From the NCBI GenBank assembly GCA_934445035.1, contig CAKSDI010000003.1, positions 248,001 through 312,000 of the forward strand: a stretch of 64,000 nucleotides of DNA, in the 5' to 3' direction. The notes beneath the pieces are model-generated. The model saw only the letters and a program-made list of their open reading frames with translations, was not told the origin of the DNA and made no database searches. The translations under genes and the position numbers were made by a program. Shown piece after piece: positions 16,443-25,288 of the stretch (within the stretch, counting starts at the first letter, position 1; every line of letters starts with the position of its first letter). Source of the stretch: an uncultured Eubacteriales bacterium. Lineage in GTDB: Bacteria > Bacillota > Clostridia > Oscillospirales > Acutalibacteraceae.

Positions 16443-17037
16443 CGGAACAAATAATTCTCAGGGCTTTAAAAAGGATCTTTTATACCCTACTCTGACGCTT
16501 GTGATAATCTGCTTTATCGTAACTTTGATGCTAAGCGGAACAAATCTTCTGACCTCCAAAAAAATCGAAAAGCTGTCAAAAAAACAGCAAAACGATTCAA
16601 TGAGCGAGGTTATGCCTGCGGATGAATATGTGGAATTCCCGTTTCAGGTAAAAGACGGATATGCCGACTGCTATAAGGCCGTGAAAGACGGAAACGAGAT
16701 AGGATATATTTTCATCACTTCCGCAAAGGGTTACGGCGGCGATATATCCGTGATGACGGCGATAGACCAGGAAAAAACAATAAAAGCTATAAAAATACTT
16801 TCCGCAGACGATGAAACTCCGGGGCTCGGACAAAATGTAAAAAGAGCTGATTTTTTGAAGCAGTTTTCCAAGCTAAAAGATAATATCACCGTGGTTAAAA
16901 ACGGAGCGGACAGCGCAAAAGGTGAGATAAACGCCGTAACGGGAGCGACAAGAAGCTCAAGAGCCGTAACGGCTGCTGTAAACAAAGCGCTTGAATATAT
17001 GAACGAGCTTACACAGGAGGAAACGGCAAATGAATAA
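16435..17037 (+). CDS. rnfG: Rnf complex subunit RnfG
   Basis: Membrane-anchored flavoprotein of 200 residues: one N-terminal helix (about 17-40), then an extracytoplasmic FMN-binding domain. The covalent FMN site is TGATRSS, with Thr172 the expected phosphoester acceptor. ETPGLGQNV is the other conserved family motif. It passes electrons within the Rnf complex and overlaps its neighbours on both sides, showing tight translational coupling. Confidence 0.94.
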   Translation: MSNGTNNSQGFKKDLLYPTLTLVIICFIVTLMLSGTNLLTSKKIEKLSKKQQNDSMSEVMPADEYVEFPFQVKDGYADCYKAVKDGNEIGYIFITSAKGYGGDISVMTAIDQEKTIKAIKILSADDETPGLGQNVKRADFLKQFSKLKDNITVVKNGADSAKGEINAVTGATRSSRAVTAAVNKALEYMNELTQEETANE

Positions 17038-17713
17038 GAATGTTAAATATCTTACCGACGGCCTTATTAAAGAAAATCCAGTTTTAAGACTTGTTCTCGG
17101 CACCTGCCCGACGCTCGCCGTAACGACCTCCGCAAAGAACGGTATAGGAATGGGCATAGCGGCAACAGCAGTGCTTATTTGTTCTAACCTTGTTATATCT
17201 CTTCTCAGAAAAGTAATTCCCGATAAGGTCAGAATTCCGGCATATATCACTATTATCGCGGGCTTTGTAAGTATTGTTCAGCTGCTTGTAAAAGCGTATG
17301 CTCCCGCAATCGACGAATCGCTCGGAATTTATCTTCCTTTGATAGTTGTAAACTGTATAATTTTAGCGAGAGCAGAAATGTTTGCTTCAAAAAATTCGGT
17401 GCTTCCGAGCGTGTTAGACGGTCTCGGAATGGGCATAGGCTTTACGGCAACGCTCACTCTTATGGGAATTATCAGAGAATTTTTAGGAGCCGGCACATTC
17501 TTTGCACTGCCTGTCACTTCAAAAATTATCGATCCTATGATAATTTTCCTTTTGCCTCCCGGCGGATTTTTCGTGTTCGGAATTTTAGTTGCAATATCTA
17601 ATGCTTTAGCTAAAAAATCGGGCAAAAAACCTGTAAGCGACATTGACTGCAAAAACTGCCCTGCAAGCTCTGTTTGTTCTGAATATAAACAAAAGGAGGA
17701 AGAAAACAAATGA
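17030..17713 (+). CDS. rnfE: Rnf complex subunit RnfE
   Basis: Integral membrane subunit with six predicted helices, homologous to RnfA and NqrD. Conserved segments include the NPVLRLVLGTCPTLAVTTS start, SLGIYLPLIVVNCIILARAE and FLLPPGGFFVFG. Its half-channel cysteines (Cys25 in LGTCPTLA and Cys107 in VVNCIILA) match the positions that hold the intramembrane Fe-S centre with RnfA. The C-terminal tail has an extra CKNCPASSVC cluster of cysteines, which may be structural or bind metal; I do not know this from the family. Confidence 0.93.
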   Translation: MNKNVKYLTDGLIKENPVLRLVLGTCPTLAVTTSAKNGIGMGIAATAVLICSNLVISLLRKVIPDKVRIPAYITIIAGFVSIVQLLVKAYAPAIDESLGIYLPLIVVNCIILARAEMFASKNSVLPSVLDGLGMGIGFTATLTLMGIIREFLGAGTFFALPVTSKIIDPMIIFLLPPGGFFVFGILVAISNALAKKSGKKPVSDIDCKNCPASSVCSEYKQKEEENK

Positions 17714-18318
17714 ACACTTATGTAATGTTAGCCTCCATTCTGCTTGCGGGAATTCTCAGCAATAATATGGTCCTTTCGAAGTTTTTGGGGATCTGCTCAT
17801 TTTTAGGAGTTTCGAAAAAGACCTCCACCGCTGTTTCTATGAGCCTGGCTGTTATACTTGTTATGCTCATATCAACTGCCGTGACTTACCCTATTTATTA
17901 TTTTGTTTTAAGAAACAAATACGAATATCTTATTACGGTGGTATTCATTCTTGTTATCGCGGCAGTGGTCCAGCTGCTTGAAATTCTTATGAAGAAATTT
18001 ATGAATTCGCTATACCACGCGCTCGGAATTTATCTTCCGCTGATCACGACCAACTGCGCGGTGCTCGGTATCGCAATGCTCAATACCACTGATTTTGACG
18101 CGGCGAAGTACTCATTTTCAAAGCTCTATCTTTTCTCTCTTACAAACGCTTTGGCGGCAGGCGCGGGATTTTTGCTTGCTATGCTCCTTTTCTCGGGAGT
18201 AAGAGAGCGGCTCGAAACGGCTGATGTGCCTGAATTTTTAAAAGGTCTTCCCATAACTTTAATTGCGGCGGCGCTTGTTTCCCTCTCATTTCTGGGATTT
18301 GCCGGAATCGGAGGTTAA
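17710..18318 (+). CDS. rnfA: Rnf complex subunit RnfA
   Basis: Integral membrane subunit of 202 residues with six helices, partner of RnfE. LSNNMVLSKFLGICSFLGVS near the N-terminus and LGIYLPLITTNCAVLGIAML carry the two conserved cysteines (Cys29 and Cys117) expected to ligate the shared intramembrane iron-sulfur centre. It overlaps rnfE by four bases and is followed by rnfB after five. Confidence 0.95.
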   Translation: MNTYVMLASILLAGILSNNMVLSKFLGICSFLGVSKKTSTAVSMSLAVILVMLISTAVTYPIYYFVLRNKYEYLITVVFILVIAAVVQLLEILMKKFMNSLYHALGIYLPLITTNCAVLGIAMLNTTDFDAAKYSFSKLYLFSLTNALAAGAGFLLAMLLFSGVRERLETADVPEFLKGLPITLIAAALVSLSFLGFAGIGG

Positions 18319-18323
18319 AGATT

Positions 18324-19103
18324 ATGAGTTCGATTATTATACCGGTTGTTTTTGTTGTTGCGATAGGAATTATCGCAGGAGTGGGATTATCGCTTGCCTC
18401 TGTTTTCTTCGGCGTTAAAAATGATGAAAAGCAGGAAAAGATAAGAGAATGTCTTCCCGGAGCCAACTGCGGCTCCTGCGGATATTCCGGGTGCGACGGT
18501 TATGCCGCCGCCATAGCCTCGGGCGAGGCTTCCCCCGATAAATGCGCTCCAGGCGGAGCTAAGACGGCTCAAATGCTTTCCGAAATTTTAGGCACTGAAA
18601 TAAAAACCGATAAAAAAGCTGCCTTTATAGGCTGCTCAAGAACCGAAGAAAACTCAAAGCTCCTTTATTCTTACGAGGGGATCAAATCCTGTGAAGCGGC
18701 TTCTTTGGTACTCAAAGGCCCGCTTTCCTGTGAATACGGATGTATCGGGTTCGGCGACTGCGTTAAGGCGTGCAAATTTGAGGCTATTAAATTTGAAAAC
18801 AATTTACCCATTGTATGTAAAGATCTCTGCACAGGGTGCGGGGAATGCGCTAAAGTATGTCCTAAACAGCTTATAGACCTTTTACCTTTAAAAGCAAAGG
18901 TAAGAGTCGGGTGCAAAAATAAGTCAAAAGGACCGTCTGTAGTAAAAAACTGCGCGGTTTCGTGTATCGCGTGCGGAATGTGCGAAAAAGCCTGCAAGTT
19001 TGACGCAATTCATGTTAAAGACAATCTCGCTGTGATAGATTATGATAAATGCAAAGGCTGCAAGGCCTGCGTGAAAGCCTGCAAGCGCGGAGTAATAAAA
19101 TAA
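18324..19103 (+). CDS. rnfB: Rnf complex subunit RnfB (ferredoxin-accepting iron-sulfur protein)
   Basis: Entry point for electrons from reduced ferredoxin. It has an N-terminal membrane anchor (about 3-26), then the family motif CLPGANCGSCGYSGC (about 39-53), then ferredoxin-type clusters CTGCGECAKVC, CIACGMCEKAC and CKGCKACVKAC. The total of cysteines supports at least four [4Fe-4S] clusters. The 259-residue length is typical for Clostridia. It is the last gene of the operon and is followed by a strong bidirectional terminator. Confidence 0.95.
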   Translation: MSSIIIPVVFVVAIGIIAGVGLSLASVFFGVKNDEKQEKIRECLPGANCGSCGYSGCDGYAAAIASGEASPDKCAPGGAKTAQMLSEILGTEIKTDKKAAFIGCSRTEENSKLLYSYEGIKSCEAASLVLKGPLSCEYGCIGFGDCVKACKFEAIKFENNLPIVCKDLCTGCGECAKVCPKQLIDLLPLKAKVRVGCKNKSKGPSVVKNCAVSCIACGMCEKACKFDAIHVKDNLAVIDYDKCKGCKACVKACKRGVIK

Positions 19104-19126
19104 ACATTGTATTGTCTAAAAAAAAT

Positions 19127-19157
19127 AAGTGCATAACCGAAACTCGGTTATGCACTT
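19127..19157. terminator. bidirectional terminator between rnfB and ispH-rpsA
   Basis: Perfect 14-bp stem AAGTGCATAACCGA (19127-19140) with TCGGTTATGCACTT (19144-19157), T-run on the plus side and A-run (a T-run on minus) on the other. It serves both converging operons. Confidence 0.9.
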
Positions 19158-19170
19158 TATTTTTTTATAA

Positions 19171-21186
19171 TTATTCGGCTGTTTCTTCCGTATCAGCAGT
19201 CTTTTCCTCATCTTTAACTTCTTCCTCACTCGGAGCAATTAAAGCGCGGATAGAAAGGCTTACTCTCTTTTTCTCCTGATCAACGGCGATTATCTTAGCC
19301 TGAACTTCCTGACCTACGGAAAGCTCATCCTGCGGCTTTTCAACATGCTTATCAGCGATCTGAGAAATATGGATAAGACCGTCAACACCGGGGAGAATTC
19401 TTGCAAACGCACCGTAAGAAGTGAGGCTTACGATCTTAACATCGGCAACATCTCCGACAGCGAACTTGTTATTGAAAACAGTCCACGGATTGTCCTCTTC
19501 TTTTTTATATCCTAAAGAGATCTTTCTCTTCTCGGGATCGAGAGCTTTAACATAAACCTCAACAGTATCGCCTACTGAAAGAATTTCAGACGGATTTTTA
19601 ATGCGCTGCCACGAAAGCTCCGAAATATGTACCATTCCGTCAACTCCGCCGATATCTACAAACGCACCGTAAGAAGTGAGCGATTTAACAACACCTGTAA
19701 ATCTATCGCCTACAGCGATATCTGCCCAGATCTTATCCTCGGCTGCCTTGCGCTGTTCTTTAAGCACGCTGCGGATAGAGCCTACAGCTCTTCTGCCGCG
19801 GCCGATCTCGATTATTCTGAACTGAACCTGTTTGCCCTTAAGGTCTTCAAGCGGTTCGTTTCTTGAAGCTGTAGCCTGAGAAGCAGGGATAAAGATACGG
19901 ATATTGCTTGAATAAACCTGAACTCCGCCCTTTATGATATCCTTAACAACTCCAGTGAGAATTTCTCCCGAATCCTTAGCGGCAACTATATTATCCCAAC
20001 CGGCAATAGCATCGTAACGACGCTTTGAAAGCATTGCGGTTCCTTCCTGATCATTGACCTTCATAATAATAAGATCAAGCTTGTCGCCTATCTTAACTTC
20101 GTCCTCCAACTTAACATTGGGGTCAAGAGAAAATTCATCGGCAGAAACATAACCTGCAAGACCTCTTCCGATATCCACCTGAATTTCAGTGGGGCTAACG
20201 GCAAGAACGGTGCCCGTTACTTTCTGATCTCCTGTTAAGTTGCTGAGCGAAGCCTCAAATGCTTCCTCATCCGTCATTTCCTCGAAGCTTTTTTGAACAG
20301 TTGCATTTCCCTCCATCTGTTCGTCTACCGGTTGTAAAATTTCCGACATGGTTTTAATAACCTCCCTTATAATACCCGCCGGAGTCGATGCACCGGCGAC
20401 AACTCCAACGCTTTCACAATCCTTAAAAAAATCCGCGGATAATTCATCAGCGGTTTCTATAAGCACCGTTTTTTCGCAAAGCGCTTTGCACACCTCGAAG
20501 AGTTTTTTAGTATTTGAGCTGTGCCTGCCTCCTATAACGACCATATGATCATTACATTCGGAGAGCCTTTGCGCTTCTTCCTGTCGCATTGCAGTAGCAT
20601 TACATATTGTATCAAATATTTTCGCATTTGTACATAGTTTTTTTAAAAAAATTTGAGCTTTTTCCCATTTTTTTGCGTTAAAAGTCGTCTGAGAAACAGC
20701 GCTCACGCTTTTTTTCTTTAATTCGGGGTGATTTTTAAAGATTTCTTCAAGCTCATATGTATCGGAGAACACATAATATTCTCCTTTTATATGCCCGATA
20801 ATTCCTATTACTTCCTGATGGGAGCTATCCCCTGCTATAAATATCACATCGCCGTTTTCGCTGTTATCGTTTACTATTTTATGAATTTTTGAAACGAAAG
20901 GACAGGTTGCGTCTTTTAATTCCACACCGCTTTTTTTCGCCCTGTCGTAAACCTCTTTTGATACTCCGTGCGATCTTATAACAAGCGTGTAGTTTTCGGG
21001 AGTGTTTAAAGGATCGTCTACCACAACAACTCCCTTTTTTGCCAGCTCATCAACCATCTGTTCATTATGAATTATCGGTCCTAAAGTGGCGACCTTTTTA
21101 TTATCGGCAAGCAAGTCGTAAACCGTGTTAACAGCCCTGTCTACTCCGAAACAAAATCCCGCTCTTTTTGCAAGAGTGATCTTCAT
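19171..21186 (-). CDS. ispH: HMBPP reductase (IspH) fused to ribosomal protein S1-like domains
   Basis: A 671-residue bifunctional protein. Residues 1 to about 285 are 4-hydroxy-3-methylbut-2-enyl diphosphate reductase, the last step of the MEP isoprenoid pathway; the three [4Fe-4S] cysteines are Cys12 (AGFCFGV), Cys95 (DATCPFV) and Cys195 (ICNATA). After an acidic linker, residues ~315-655 hold four S1 RNA-binding repeats, the clearest two being VKSLTSYGAFVDIGGVDGMV and VSLTSYGAFARILPGVDGLI. The tail is very acidic. This fusion is known in Clostridia and usually provides the only S1 protein. It overlaps cmk by four bases. Confidence 0.95.
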   Translation of the reverse strand: MKITLAKRAGFCFGVDRAVNTVYDLLADNKKVATLGPIIHNEQMVDELAKKGVVVVDDPLNTPENYTLVIRSHGVSKEVYDRAKKSGVELKDATCPFVSKIHKIVNDNSENGDVIFIAGDSSHQEVIGIIGHIKGEYYVFSDTYELEEIFKNHPELKKKSVSAVSQTTFNAKKWEKAQIFLKKLCTNAKIFDTICNATAMRQEEAQRLSECNDHMVVIGGRHSSNTKKLFEVCKALCEKTVLIETADELSADFFKDCESVGVVAGASTPAGIIREVIKTMSEILQPVDEQMEGNATVQKSFEEMTDEEAFEASLSNLTGDQKVTGTVLAVSPTEIQVDIGRGLAGYVSADEFSLDPNVKLEDEVKIGDKLDLIIMKVNDQEGTAMLSKRRYDAIAGWDNIVAAKDSGEILTGVVKDIIKGGVQVYSSNIRIFIPASQATASRNEPLEDLKGKQVQFRIIEIGRGRRAVGSIRSVLKEQRKAAEDKIWADIAVGDRFTGVVKSLTSYGAFVDIGGVDGMVHISELSWQRIKNPSEILSVGDTVEVYVKALDPEKRKISLGYKKEEDNPWTVFNNKFAVGDVADVKIVSLTSYGAFARILPGVDGLIHISQIADKHVEKPQDELSVGQEVQAKIIAVDQEKKRVSLSIRALIAPSEEEVKDEEKTADTEETAE

Positions 21187-21851
21187 AGGCCTAATTTTTC
21201 CTTTATAATATTTACTACCATTTCGGCTGATTCTTCAAGCTTTTTGCCCGTGGTATCGGCTGTTACCGAATCAGGCGCAGGCTTAAGCGGAGCTATTTCG
21301 CGGTGAGAATCGTTATAATCTCTTATTTTTATATCTTCTTCTATCTGCGAAAGCTCAACATCCATTCCTTTAAGAGTGAGTTCTTTATATCTTCTCATCG
21401 CCCTTTCGCTTACCGAGGCTGTGAGAAAAATTTTGACCTGAGCGTTCGGCAAAACCACGGTGCCGATATCTCTGCCGTCCATTATAACATTGTTTTCTCT
21501 GGCAAGCTTTCTTTGCATTTCAAGCAAAAATGCCCTTACTTCCGGCTTTGAAGATACTGCCGAAGCCATCATAGAAGCCTCGGGAGTTCTTATCAGATCG
21601 GAAACATCTCTGCCGTCTAACAAAACATGCTGAACAGAGTCCTTAAATTCTATCTTAATATCGGTATCCGCTAAAATTCCGTCAACCTCTGCGTCGGAAT
21701 CGGGATCATATCCGCATTCTTTAAATTTAAGACCTATCGCTCTGTAAAGAGCGCCTGTATCAACATAAATATAACCAAGCTTTTGTGCCGCGGCTCTCGC
21801 CACTGTGCTTTTTCCTGCTCCTGCAGGACCGTCAATAGCAACTGATATCAT
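21183..21851 (-). CDS. cmk: cytidylate kinase
   Basis: Phosphorylates CMP/dCMP with ATP. The 222-residue protein has a P-loop GPAGAGKST (8-16), the DTGALYRAIGLK nucleotide-binding segment, the conserved DGRDIGTVV and an RxxxRxxE-like lid region AMRRYKELTLKG. It sits between a flavoprotein gene and ispH-S1; cmk next to rpsA/ispH is a common arrangement in Firmicutes. Confidence 0.95.
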   Translation of the reverse strand: MISVAIDGPAGAGKSTVARAAAQKLGYIYVDTGALYRAIGLKFKECGYDPDSDAEVDGILADTDIKIEFKDSVQHVLLDGRDVSDLIRTPEASMMASAVSSKPEVRAFLLEMQRKLARENNVIMDGRDIGTVVLPNAQVKIFLTASVSERAMRRYKELTLKGMDVELSQIEEDIKIRDYNDSHREIAPLKPAPDSVTADTTGKKLEESAEMVVNIIKEKLGL

Positions 21852-21863
21852 AATTTTTCTCCT

Positions 21864-23093
21864 TTACTCAGCGGCATTTTTTCCGGCGAGAAAACCGGTT
21901 GAAAATGCTATTTGCAAATTATATCCGCCTGTATAAGCGTCTACATCTATTATTTCCCCGCAAAAGAACAATCCATCAATTTTTTTCGAAGCCATTGATT
22001 TAGGATCTATTTCCTTAACGCTTATTCCGCCCGAAGTAATAATTGCCTCTTCAATAGGCCGAAATGCAGTAATATTAAGCTTTAAAGCTTTAAGAAGCGA
22101 GCAAAGATTTTCTCTTTCTTCACGGCTTATTTGATTTACTTTTTTATGAGGATCGATTTTTGAAAGTCTTACTATCACGCTTACAAGACTTTTCGGCAGC
22201 AGTTTATAAAGCGAATTTGAAAATTCTTTATTCTGCTCCGAAGAAAAATCTCTTAAGATTCGTGCGTTTAACTGCTCAAAACTAAGAGCCGGTTTTAAGT
22301 CAATAAATGCGGTGTATTTTGCATTCTTTTTTCTCATTTTTGCAGAAGCGCTCAATACAAGCGGACCCGAAATTCCGAAATGAGTAAAAAGAAGATCGCC
22401 TAGCTCTGAAAATACCGGTTTTTTAGAATCGTTTTCATAAACCGATAAAACTACATTATTAAGCGTAAGCCCTGCAAGCTTAGTGCAAAATCCCTCAAGG
22501 CATTCAAGAGGCACAAGCGACGGCAAAATAGGCTCAACACAAATTCCGAGGTCTTCGGCTATTTTATATCCGTCGCCCGTGGAGCCCGTAAGCGGATAAG
22601 AAGCGCCGCCTGTGGCTAAGATCACCCTATCGCAGGAAACGGTTTCACCCGATTCAAGCAAAACTGCCTTTACGGAATTATTCTCCGTCAGAATTTTTTC
22701 CGCTCTTCCCTTTTTAATTTTACAGTTTAATTTCTTTGCGGCGAAAACCAGCGCGTCTGCTATATCGACCGCTTTATCCGAAACGGGAAAAACCCTTCTT
22801 CCCCTTTCGGTTTTAAGCGCAACGCCGTGATTTTCAAAAAAACTCATAGTATCCTGAGAGTTAAAAGAAGAAAAAGCGGAGTAAAGGAATTTTTCATTTT
22901 TAGCTGTATTTTCTATAAGCTCTCTTAAAGTGCAATTATTCGTTACATTGCACCTGCCTTTGCCTGTTATTAAAAGCTTTCTTGCAGGGCGGTCATTCTT
23001 TTCCAAAATCAAAACTTCCGCCTTGTTTTGTGCGGCGCTTATTGCCGCCATAAGACCTGCGGGCCCTGCTCCTATTACAACTATTTTCTTCAT
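21864..23093 (-). CDS. FAD-dependent oxidoreductase of the YhiN/HI0933 family
   Basis: A 409-residue flavoprotein with an N-terminal Rossmann motif VIGAGPAGLMAAISAA (5-20), a family-typical KLLITGKGRCNVTNN stretch near residue 42, LATGGASYPLTGSTGDGY near 165 and a C-terminal FAD motif GLFFCGEIIDVDAYTGGYNLQ. Proteins of this type are widespread, often annotated as aminoacetone oxidase family or BaiN-like; the true reaction is not established. It lies 12 bases upstream of cmk and is probably the first gene of the unit ending with ispH-S1. Confidence 0.85.
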   Translation of the reverse strand: MKKIVVIGAGPAGLMAAISAAQNKAEVLILEKNDRPARKLLITGKGRCNVTNNCTLRELIENTAKNEKFLYSAFSSFNSQDTMSFFENHGVALKTERGRRVFPVSDKAVDIADALVFAAKKLNCKIKKGRAEKILTENNSVKAVLLESGETVSCDRVILATGGASYPLTGSTGDGYKIAEDLGICVEPILPSLVPLECLEGFCTKLAGLTLNNVVLSVYENDSKKPVFSELGDLLFTHFGISGPLVLSASAKMRKKNAKYTAFIDLKPALSFEQLNARILRDFSSEQNKEFSNSLYKLLPKSLVSVIVRLSKIDPHKKVNQISREERENLCSLLKALKLNITAFRPIEEAIITSGGISVKEIDPKSMASKKIDGLFFCGEIIDVDAYTGGYNLQIAFSTGFLAGKNAAE

Positions 23094-23140
23094 TTAAACC
23101 TCACCTGAAAGATATTTTACTACATTTATAATAAAAATAA

Positions 23141-23167
23141 AAGCTTTTCTTAAAGAAAAGCTTTTTT
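23141..23167. terminator. terminator after the small membrane protein gene
   Basis: Stem AAGCTTTTCT (23141-23150) with AGAAAAGCTT (23154-23163), flanked by T-runs on both strands. It separates the unit 23166-25138 from the flavoprotein-cmk-ispH unit. Confidence 0.75.
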
Positions 23168-23693
23168 ACTTGAATATTTTTTTGATCTTCGGGTGAATTT
23201 TCATCATATAAACTCCCGAAAGCCTTGAAAACGCGATATCGTAAACGATAAAAACGCCGTTTGCCGCTATCCAGAAAATTGCAAGGCCCCATTTCATAAA
23301 GCTTCCCACATCGTCAAACGAAACGCCGAAAAGCTTTGTCAGCAACAAATAATAAACATATGCTCCTGCATTGAATACGGCAAGCTTGACCGCCCACTCC
23401 AAAACAAAGTTTTTAATTTTTTCCGCAAGAGCTTTTATTATCGGATAAAACCCTAAAAAGCAAATATATAAAAGCTTTGATTCATTATCGGGATAAAAAG
23501 CGATAATGGCGGAACTGATTATATACGCGCTTACAGCGAATTTATAATCGGTTTCTATTAAAACAACTGCGATAAACAGCCCTGAAACCGCGGGGACAGC
23601 ATAAGTTAGATACGGAAAAAGGCCGAACAGCATAAACACTGCGGACAATGCCGCCATAACCGCGCAAAGTGTAATTTTACCTGTTTTTTTCAT
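23166..23693 (-). CDS. small integral membrane protein of unknown function
   Basis: A 175-residue protein of about five hydrophobic segments, starting MKKTGKITLCAVMAALSAVF. A longer frame from 23852 would overlap most of the J-domain protein's 3' end, so I start at ATG 23693, eight bases after that gene's stop. The N-terminal helix with an A-L-x-A-V pattern and the overall layout resemble substrate-binding S components of ECF vitamin transporters, but no diagnostic motif is seen and no ECF ATPase is nearby. Co-transcription with the J-domain and DUF5685 genes is likely. Function not assigned. Confidence 0.7.
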   Translation of the reverse strand: MKKTGKITLCAVMAALSAVFMLFGLFPYLTYAVPAVSGLFIAVVLIETDYKFAVSAYIISSAIIAFYPDNESKLLYICFLGFYPIIKALAEKIKNFVLEWAVKLAVFNAGAYVYYLLLTKLFGVSFDDVGSFMKWGLAIFWIAANGVFIVYDIAFSRLSGVYMMKIHPKIKKIFK

Positions 23694-23700
23694 AATTTCA

Positions 23701-24312
23701 TCAACAACACGGAATAAGATCTCCGCCCATGCATTCACAGCAGCAGTCTGCGCAAATAAGGCTCTGGCAGACATCGCAGGCGTCGCATCCGCCGCCGTAC
23801 GCTCTTTGAGCATAGGGGTTATTATACTGCTTGCCCATTTGCCGCTGAGCATTATTTACCGCGGATTTATATTCTCCGTTAGCAGGGTCCATTCTCGAAG
23901 CGGTAACAAAGCTTGTATAAGCCTGATCAAACCAGCCTCTGCGATAAAGCACCGTGCCGTTTAAAAAATACCATTCTGCGTTGCGCTCGCTCGGCATTAC
24001 GCCGTCAAGCAGCTCCTGAGCCTGCTCAAGTCTGCCCTGAGATATAAGCGAGCGGATCTCGGGAAATGACGAAGCGCCGGCATTCGAAGAATAAGAGCCG
24101 GAAGTATCCGAGCCGGCATTTGTCCTGCGGGAGTTCATTATGGCGTCATAAGCCTCGTTTATCTCCTGCATTTTTTCTTCCGCTAAATCGGAAAGCGGAT
24201 TTTGCGAATAGTTATCCGGGTGATACTTTTTTGCAAGATTTCTGTATGCGGTTTTAACTTCATCGTCGGTAGCGTCAGGTGAAATTCCCAATACTTCATA
24301 GGGGTTTTTCAT
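23701..24312 (-). CDS. J-domain protein with TPR-like middle and cysteine-rich tail
   Basis: A 203-residue co-chaperone-like protein. Residues 1-63 form a J domain with the HPD tripeptide at 31-33, needed to stimulate DnaK. Residues ~88-165 look like one or two TPR helices (EQAQELLDGV, AEWYFLNGTVLYRRGWFDQA). The last 30 residues carry ten cysteines in closely spaced groups (CDACDVC, CADCCCEC, PCC), which suggests a metal- or cluster-binding tail. It overlaps the DUF5685 gene by 17 bases. Similar proteins are found beside DUF5685 in Clostridia; a joint role in metal handling is conceivable but unproven. Confidence 0.85.
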   Translation of the reverse strand: MKNPYEVLGISPDATDDEVKTAYRNLAKKYHPDNYSQNPLSDLAEEKMQEINEAYDAIMNSRRTNAGSDTSGSYSSNAGASSFPEIRSLISQGRLEQAQELLDGVMPSERNAEWYFLNGTVLYRRGWFDQAYTSFVTASRMDPANGEYKSAVNNAQRQMGKQYNNPYAQRAYGGGCDACDVCQSLICADCCCECMGGDLIPCC

Positions 24313-25138
24313 TTTTAATCTCCTTTATAAAAACATCTTCAAGTCCCAAATATATTATATTCCCCAAAATGGGCTCAAATTTTTTTATTTCCAAAAGCTC
24401 GAAAGCTTTGGCGGCTTCATTGATGCAGAAATATATCTGCGGTTTTACGGTTTCATAAATATTTTCGCTTTTATAAGTTTTTAAAACATTAAATCTTTTC
24501 TTTTTTATATCCTCTTCAAAATCGCTCGCCGCGTCGATAAGATAGATATATCTTCCTAAACAATAGCCGAGCCTTTCAAGCACTCTTTTTTCGTTAACCG
24601 TTTCTCCGCAAAGCGGCAAAAGCTTTGAAAGCACCTTTGCCGACGGATCGCAGACTTCGTCAAGCGAAACATTTTCTTTATTCTCGGCTGATTTTTGAGC
24701 AGATATATATTCTTCAACATATTCCTTGACATCAGGATAATTTGAAGCCGCTTTTTTATAAGCTCTTTTAAATATCGGCTTTAAAATCAGCGCGCCCAGC
24801 TTTTTAAATCCTTTTTCATCCTCGATATTATCTATGATCTTATAATAAATCATAATCATAGCGGCGGCGGCAGGAAAATCCAGCTCTTTTGAGGTTTTTA
24901 AATAATTGCATTTTTTAAGCGGATTAAAAGCGCATTTTTTTCTTTCAAAGCAAACGCGATCCGAATTAAGGGACATATTTAAAAGCGCAAGGAATGTGAA
25001 ATCATAGCTTAAAGTAAATCTTGATAAAATTCCGTAACTTTTTCCGAGCTTTTTACAAAGGGAGCAATAAACGGCTTTATAAACTTCAAAGTCTTTTATC
25101 TTAAGCTCTTCTTTTTTTACTCTGATATATCCGAACAA
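24296..25138 (-). CDS. DUF5685-family protein
   Basis: A 280-residue, mostly alpha-helical soluble protein of unknown function. I place the start at TTG 25138, giving MFGYIRVKKEELKIKDFEVY, the usual beginning of the family; GGAGG lies ten bases upstream of it. The ATG at 25156 would put that ribosome binding site inside the gene. Conserved features are AVYCSLCKKLG (Cys-x-x-Cys), a second pair of cysteines around CAFNPLKKC, and the acidic DAASDFEED segment. These may bind metal. First gene of a three-gene unit with a J-domain protein. Confidence 0.75.
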   Translation of the reverse strand: MFGYIRVKKEELKIKDFEVYKAVYCSLCKKLGKSYGILSRFTLSYDFTFLALLNMSLNSDRVCFERKKCAFNPLKKCNYLKTSKELDFPAAAAMIMIYYKIIDNIEDEKGFKKLGALILKPIFKRAYKKAASNYPDVKEYVEEYISAQKSAENKENVSLDEVCDPSAKVLSKLLPLCGETVNEKRVLERLGYCLGRYIYLIDAASDFEEDIKKKRFNVLKTYKSENIYETVKPQIYFCINEAAKAFELLEIKKFEPILGNIIYLGLEDVFIKEIKNEKPL

Positions 25139-25288
25139 ATCCAAAAGCCTCCGCATTCTTTAAAACAATTATATTTTACACTTTCGTTTTTTCCTATTGG
25201 TGAATAATATGTAAATATTTAACACACATTGAATTTTTTTAAAATAATGCGGCAAAATAGAATTAAAATCCAAGGAGGAGGAAAATTA

